Shown here in pieces: positions 60,933-64,000 of a DNA stretch of 64,000 nt. The stretch is from the NCBI RefSeq assembly GCF_000359745.1, contig NZ_AQHN01000096.1, positions 112,071-176,070 on the forward strand, given 5' to 3'. This DNA is from Rhizobium freirei PRF 81 (GTDB taxonomy: Bacteria; Pseudomonadota; Alphaproteobacteria; Rhizobiales; Rhizobiaceae). Positions within the stretch are counted from its first letter, which is position 1. Each line of letters begins with the position of its first letter. Under the pieces are notes generated by a model that was not told where the DNA came from, did not search any database, and saw only the letters and a program-made list of their open reading frames with translations. The position numbers and the translations under genes were made by a program.

Positions 60933-61946
60933 ATGACTTTACTCGCAACGGAACAGACGATGAGCCAAACAGGACGATCGGTAAAACTGCAGCGCAGCAT
61001 CGTGATTGGCTTTGGTCTGCTTGCCGCACTTCTCGTGCTGGGTACGATCCTTGTTCCGGGGTTCATCTCGCCCCGTAACGCCCGTTCGATATTGCTGCTT
61101 GCCGCTTTCCTGGGGCTTGCATCGTTGGGACAGACGCTATGTGCCATGGTCGGCGCGCTTGATCTCTCCATTCCCTATGTCATCGGGGGAGCGAACATTC
61201 TCTTCCCAAGCCTGTTGGTCACCGGTATGCCTGCCTGGCTGGCCGTAATAGTGGTCGTTATCCTGGGAGCAGCAATCGGGGTCGCGAACGGCTTTTTGAG
61301 CTTCAGGCTGCAGGGCCAGGCTCTCATCATGTCCCTGGGGGTCGGCTTCGCATTTGTCGGTGCGGTACAGCTGTACACCTCCATCGGTTCCGACTACGGC
61401 GGCACGGTTTTCGCCCCCGTACCGAACTGGCTCCGGAATTTCGCCGCGTTCAACGGGAAGACCTTCGGGCTTTCCCTGCCGCCGGTGGTGCTGGTTTGGC
61501 TGCTCATAACGCTTGCGACCATCTGGGCTCTGTACAACACCTGGTTTGGCCGCTCCATCTACGCGGTGGGGGGCAGCAGGACTGCAGCGGCACGGCTTGG
61601 CATTTCCGAAACCAAGGTCTGGACCAGCATTCACGGTATCAGTGGAGCGATGTCGGCACTGACGGGCGTATTGCTGCTCGGGTTTTCCGGCGGCGGATTC
61701 GTTGGCGTCGGAGATCCATATCTCTTCACCACCGTTGCGGCCGTTGTGATCGGCGGCACCTCGTTGCTTGGAGGCGCAGGCGGATACGGGGCAACCGTTC
61801 TCGGCGTACTCGTATTGACGGTAATGACGTCCCTGCTGGTCGGGCTGGGCCTGAGTTTTGCCGCGCAACAGGCGATCGTGGGTCTGCTGATCGTGCCGAT
61901 GGTGGCCGTCTACGCTCGTACCCCGCATATCCGCAACCAGATCTGA
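60933..61946 (+). CDS. ABC importer permease 2 (RbsC-like)
   Basis: 337 residues, GGAGGAC upstream. About nine hydrophobic segments; conserved CAMVGALDLSIPYVIGGANI and VIGGTSLLGGAGGYGATVLG. With permease 1 it should form a heterodimer, as in several sugar, purine and autoinducer importers that have two distinct RbsC-type subunits. Confidence 0.9.
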   Translation: MTLLATEQTMSQTGRSVKLQRSIVIGFGLLAALLVLGTILVPGFISPRNARSILLLAAFLGLASLGQTLCAMVGALDLSIPYVIGGANILFPSLLVTGMPAWLAVIVVVILGAAIGVANGFLSFRLQGQALIMSLGVGFAFVGAVQLYTSIGSDYGGTVFAPVPNWLRNFAAFNGKTFGLSLPPVVLVWLLITLATIWALYNTWFGRSIYAVGGSRTAAARLGISETKVWTSIHGISGAMSALTGVLLLGFSGGGFVGVGDPYLFTTVAAVVIGGTSLLGGAGGYGATVLGVLVLTVMTSLLVGLGLSFAAQQAIVGLLIVPMVAVYARTPHIRNQI

Positions 61947-61962
61947 TCGAAAGGCCGGCAAA

Positions 61963-62472
61963 TTGAAGATTGTCGCGATAACTGGCAATGTCTCGCGCCC
62001 CTCGAAGACGCGGGCGCTCGGGGAATACGCACTCTCGAGCGTCTCGCCCGGTCACACACGGTATCTGTTTGACCTGGTCGATGTTCTCCCGGTGTTGGGA
62101 ACCACCCTGTGGCGTTCGGAGGCTCCTGTTGGACTCGCGAACGTTCTTGACGCAATCCAGTCTTCAGATGTCCTCATCGTGGGCACGCCGGTCTTCAAGT
62201 CCTCGATGACCGGCCTTCTCAAGCATCTTTTCGACCTCTTCGAAATGACAGCCCTGCAGGGGAAACCCGTATTGATATTCGCAACGGGTAAAGCCGAAGC
62301 CCATGGTCAGCACGTCGAGGCTCACCTGCGCTCATTGATGGGCTTCTTCAAAGCCGAGGTTCGCGGTGACTTCATCTATGCGATGGACGGCGACTTTCCA
62401 GATTCGGCACCGACTGCGGAACTCCGGGAGCGGGTCGACCGCCAACTCGCTCGCACTCTGGGCCATGTCTAG
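61963..62472 (+). CDS. NAD(P)H-dependent FMN reductase (SsuE-like)
   Basis: 169 residues from a TTG at 61963. Flavodoxin-like fold with the phosphate loop AITGNVSRPSKTR and VGTPVFKSSMTGLLKHLFDLF, close in pattern to SsuE/MsuE. It is a second source of reduced FMN for the monooxygenase, in addition to the RutF-like protein. It lies directly before ribB in the ABC operon. Confidence 0.87.
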   Translation: MKIVAITGNVSRPSKTRALGEYALSSVSPGHTRYLFDLVDVLPVLGTTLWRSEAPVGLANVLDAIQSSDVLIVGTPVFKSSMTGLLKHLFDLFEMTALQGKPVLIFATGKAEAHGQHVEAHLRSLMGFFKAEVRGDFIYAMDGDFPDSAPTAELRERVDRQLARTLGHV

Positions 62473-62487
62473 TTCAAGGAGAAGACC

Positions 62488-63279
62488 ATGAAATTTGCTC
62501 CCATCGAGAGCGCAGTTAAAGCAATCGCCGCCGGAGAGATGATCATCGTCGTGGACGACGAAGACCGGGAAAACGAAGGCGACATCCTGGTTGCCGCGGA
62601 CAAGGTGACGAACGATCATGTTGCCTTCATGATGCGTTATGCGCGCGGCCTGATCTGCGTTCCGATGACCGGGGACCGGCTGGACGAACTGGATATCCCG
62701 CTCATGGTGGAGCGTAACTCGGATTCCATGCATACAGCGTTCACTGTCTCAGTGGACCTGATACAAGGCGTATCGACCGGCATTTCCGCAGAAGACCGCG
62801 CCAAGACCATCAGGGCGCTCGCTGACGCATCAACCGTGCCGGAGGACCTGTCCCGGCCGGGCCACATATTCCCCCTGCGGGCAAACCCGTCCGGTGTCCT
62901 CGGCCGCCCCGGCCATACGGAAGCCGCGGTGGATTTCGCGCGGCTGGCCGGGCTCGAGCCAGCGGGTGTCATCTGCGAAATCGCCAACGACGACGGCACT
63001 ATGGCGCGTCTTCCCGAGCTCAGCGAATTCGCTGAGCGGCATGGCCTCCTCATGGTGACCATCGAAGCCCTGATCGAATATTGCCGCGAGATCGATAAAA
63101 GCGGCCTTTGTGCAGATCACGCAGCCAGGGAGGCGGCGATGGCCAATGTTTCGTATCTGACAAGCAGACTTTCCCCGTGCCCTCAGACGGAGAGCGAACT
63201 CCTGCGTTGGTGGCCTCCGATACACGCGAAGGAAAGCGCGTTTGAAGGTGCCCACGGGGAGCCTCGTGACGCTAACTGA
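62488..63279 (+). CDS. ribB: RibB, 3,4-dihydroxy-2-butanone-4-phosphate synthase
   Basis: Makes the four-carbon unit of riboflavin from ribulose 5-phosphate. It has 263 residues, about 45 longer than E. coli RibB. Conserved motifs: DDEDRENEGD (residues 23-32), TAFTVSVD, RPGHIFPL and HTEAAVD. The C-terminal 45 residues have no recognised domain; no GTP cyclohydrolase II part is fused. AAGGAG precedes the ATG. No FMN riboswitch lies upstream, so it is expressed with the island and raises FMN supply. Confidence 0.93.
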   Translation: MKFAPIESAVKAIAAGEMIIVVDDEDRENEGDILVAADKVTNDHVAFMMRYARGLICVPMTGDRLDELDIPLMVERNSDSMHTAFTVSVDLIQGVSTGISAEDRAKTIRALADASTVPEDLSRPGHIFPLRANPSGVLGRPGHTEAAVDFARLAGLEPAGVICEIANDDGTMARLPELSEFAERHGLLMVTIEALIEYCREIDKSGLCADHAAREAAMANVSYLTSRLSPCPQTESELLRWWPPIHAKESAFEGAHGEPRDAN

Positions 63280-63349
63280 CCATGGTTAGCTGCGCGATGA
63301 TCGGGCATAACAAACCGTGAGCCACTTTATCGTCGCCACTGCTTTCCTG

Positions 63350-63774
63350 CTGAATTATCGGCCCACGCGATGTCGCTTTAGTTCCGTTTCCCTTTTCAGT
63401 CTCCGGATGGTCGAGGATATGCTGGCCGCTCTTGGGATCATTGTCTCGCACCCTACGATCCGCCGGGCAGAGAAATTTGGTCGTTCGCCAACGACAAGCT
63501 TCAATCCTACAACACCGAACGAGACATCACGCCGGCTGTCGCGCATCGGCATCACAAGGGCTTGAACAATCGAGCGGAGAATTCGCACCAGCCAATCCGA
63601 CGGCGACAGCGGATCAAGAAGCCTTGCAGGTCACAAGGACTCTTGCGGCGCTTCGTCTCCATCCATGACCCGATTGCTAGCATGTTCCACATCGCCCCAG
63701 CACCTCACCGCGAGCCATGTCGCGAACTGGGGGCAGCAGCGATGAACCTGTGGGCGCAAATCGCTTGCGCATGA
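63350..63774 (+). pseudogene. Decayed IS6-family transposase
   Basis: An N-terminal piece (RMVEDMLAALGIIVSHPTIRR, at about 63407-63470, cited here in full at 21 or fewer residues as MVEDMLAALGIIVSHPTIRR) follows the helix-turn-helix of IS6-family transposases. A C-terminal piece has NDKLQSY, then HRHHKGLNNRAENSHQP with the DDE glutamate, then RFVSIHDPIASMFHI. The middle, with both catalytic aspartates, is deleted, and the two pieces are in different frames. Terminal inverted repeats were not found. Confidence 0.75.
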
Positions 63775-64000
63775 CTGACAAAATAGCCCCGCGTCATGGG
63801 CTCGACCCTTTGCCGTTGAGTTCACGATGCCCCGTCGAAACCACGGCGAGGGCTGGCCTCGCCAGTCAATTGCCCTGTCCATGCGTCACGGAATATGATG
63901 TTCCACCGAGAGGGACTCGCCAGGACGTTCAGTTCTCTATCAGGATTTATTCTTTTAAATCAATCTATTAACAAAAATCAGATAAGTTCTATTATGGAAC
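63775..64000. other. Right-edge non-coding sequence
   Basis: 226 bases to the window edge; AT-rich after 63930. No gene, repeat or terminator supportable. Confidence 0.4.

Noticed and set aside
62440..62490. FMN riboswitch before ribB
   Set aside because: Only 15 bases separate ribB from the previous gene, too short for an RFN element.
1..64000. CRISPR array, tRNA or rRNA genes
   Set aside because: No regularly spaced repeats and no clover-leaf or rRNA-like sequence noticed on either strand by eye.

Overview
The window looks like part of a large, self-transmissible plasmid of the repABC family from a member of the Rhizobiaceae (Rhizobium, Agrobacterium or Ensifer type). The basis is a divergent repA/repB beside an autoinducer synthase gene, a complete Ti-type trb mating-pair operon in canonical order, traR/traM, and a traH-traB-traF block. 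The species cannot be fixed from the sequence alone.

Left third (1-29.4 kb), plasmid backbone. repB (cut by the window edge) and repA run leftward. traI-trbBCDEJKLFGHI runs rightward as one tightly packed operon, followed by traR (LuxR-type activator) and convergent traM (antiactivator). A small XRE regulator with nested palindromes in front of it and a DUF4411 PIN / HTH-ImmA pair lie between traM and traH. The traH-traB-traF operon runs leftward and is preceded by a gene that keeps only the C-terminal part of the TraA relaxase. Next to it is a cassette of two uncharacterised proteins, a DUF7007-like protein, a long ParB-like protein and a 1699-residue DNA methylase/helicase. traG, traC, traD, the relaxase domain and an oriT were not seen.

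Middle (29.4-43.4 kb), sugar and organic-acid metabolism. A junction at about 29.4 kb abuts the backbone to a dhaL gene that has lost its natural 3' end. Then follow dhaK, a TIM-barrel isomerase, a LysR regulator, an alpha/beta hydrolase, a 3-hydroxyisobutyrate-dehydrogenase-type reductase, a TRAP transporter (DctP and fused DctQM), a Tat-exported metallo-hydrolase, an HNH protein, a decayed PIN toxin and a GH3 beta-glucosidase. This stretch carries decayed genes and several long non-coding gaps.

Right part (43.4-63.3 kb), a coherent catabolic island. It holds a chemoreceptor, a metallo-hydrolase / alcohol dehydrogenase / lactonase operon, a GntR-FCD regulator, an alpha/beta hydrolase, an SDR, and an operon of RutF-like flavin reductase, AhpD/CMD-like protein, RutA-like flavin monooxygenase, periplasmic binding protein, AlaC-like aminotransferase and GFA protein. 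A second operon follows with an RbsA-type ATPase, two permeases, an FMN reductase and RibB. Almost every transcription unit here is preceded by the same palindrome (TTGACAGATT, 7 bases, AATCTGTCAA or close variants), and the GntR gene has a related site on its own promoter. I infer one GntR regulon that senses, imports and oxidises an unidentified compound with dedicated FMN supply. The right edge holds a decayed IS6-family transposase.
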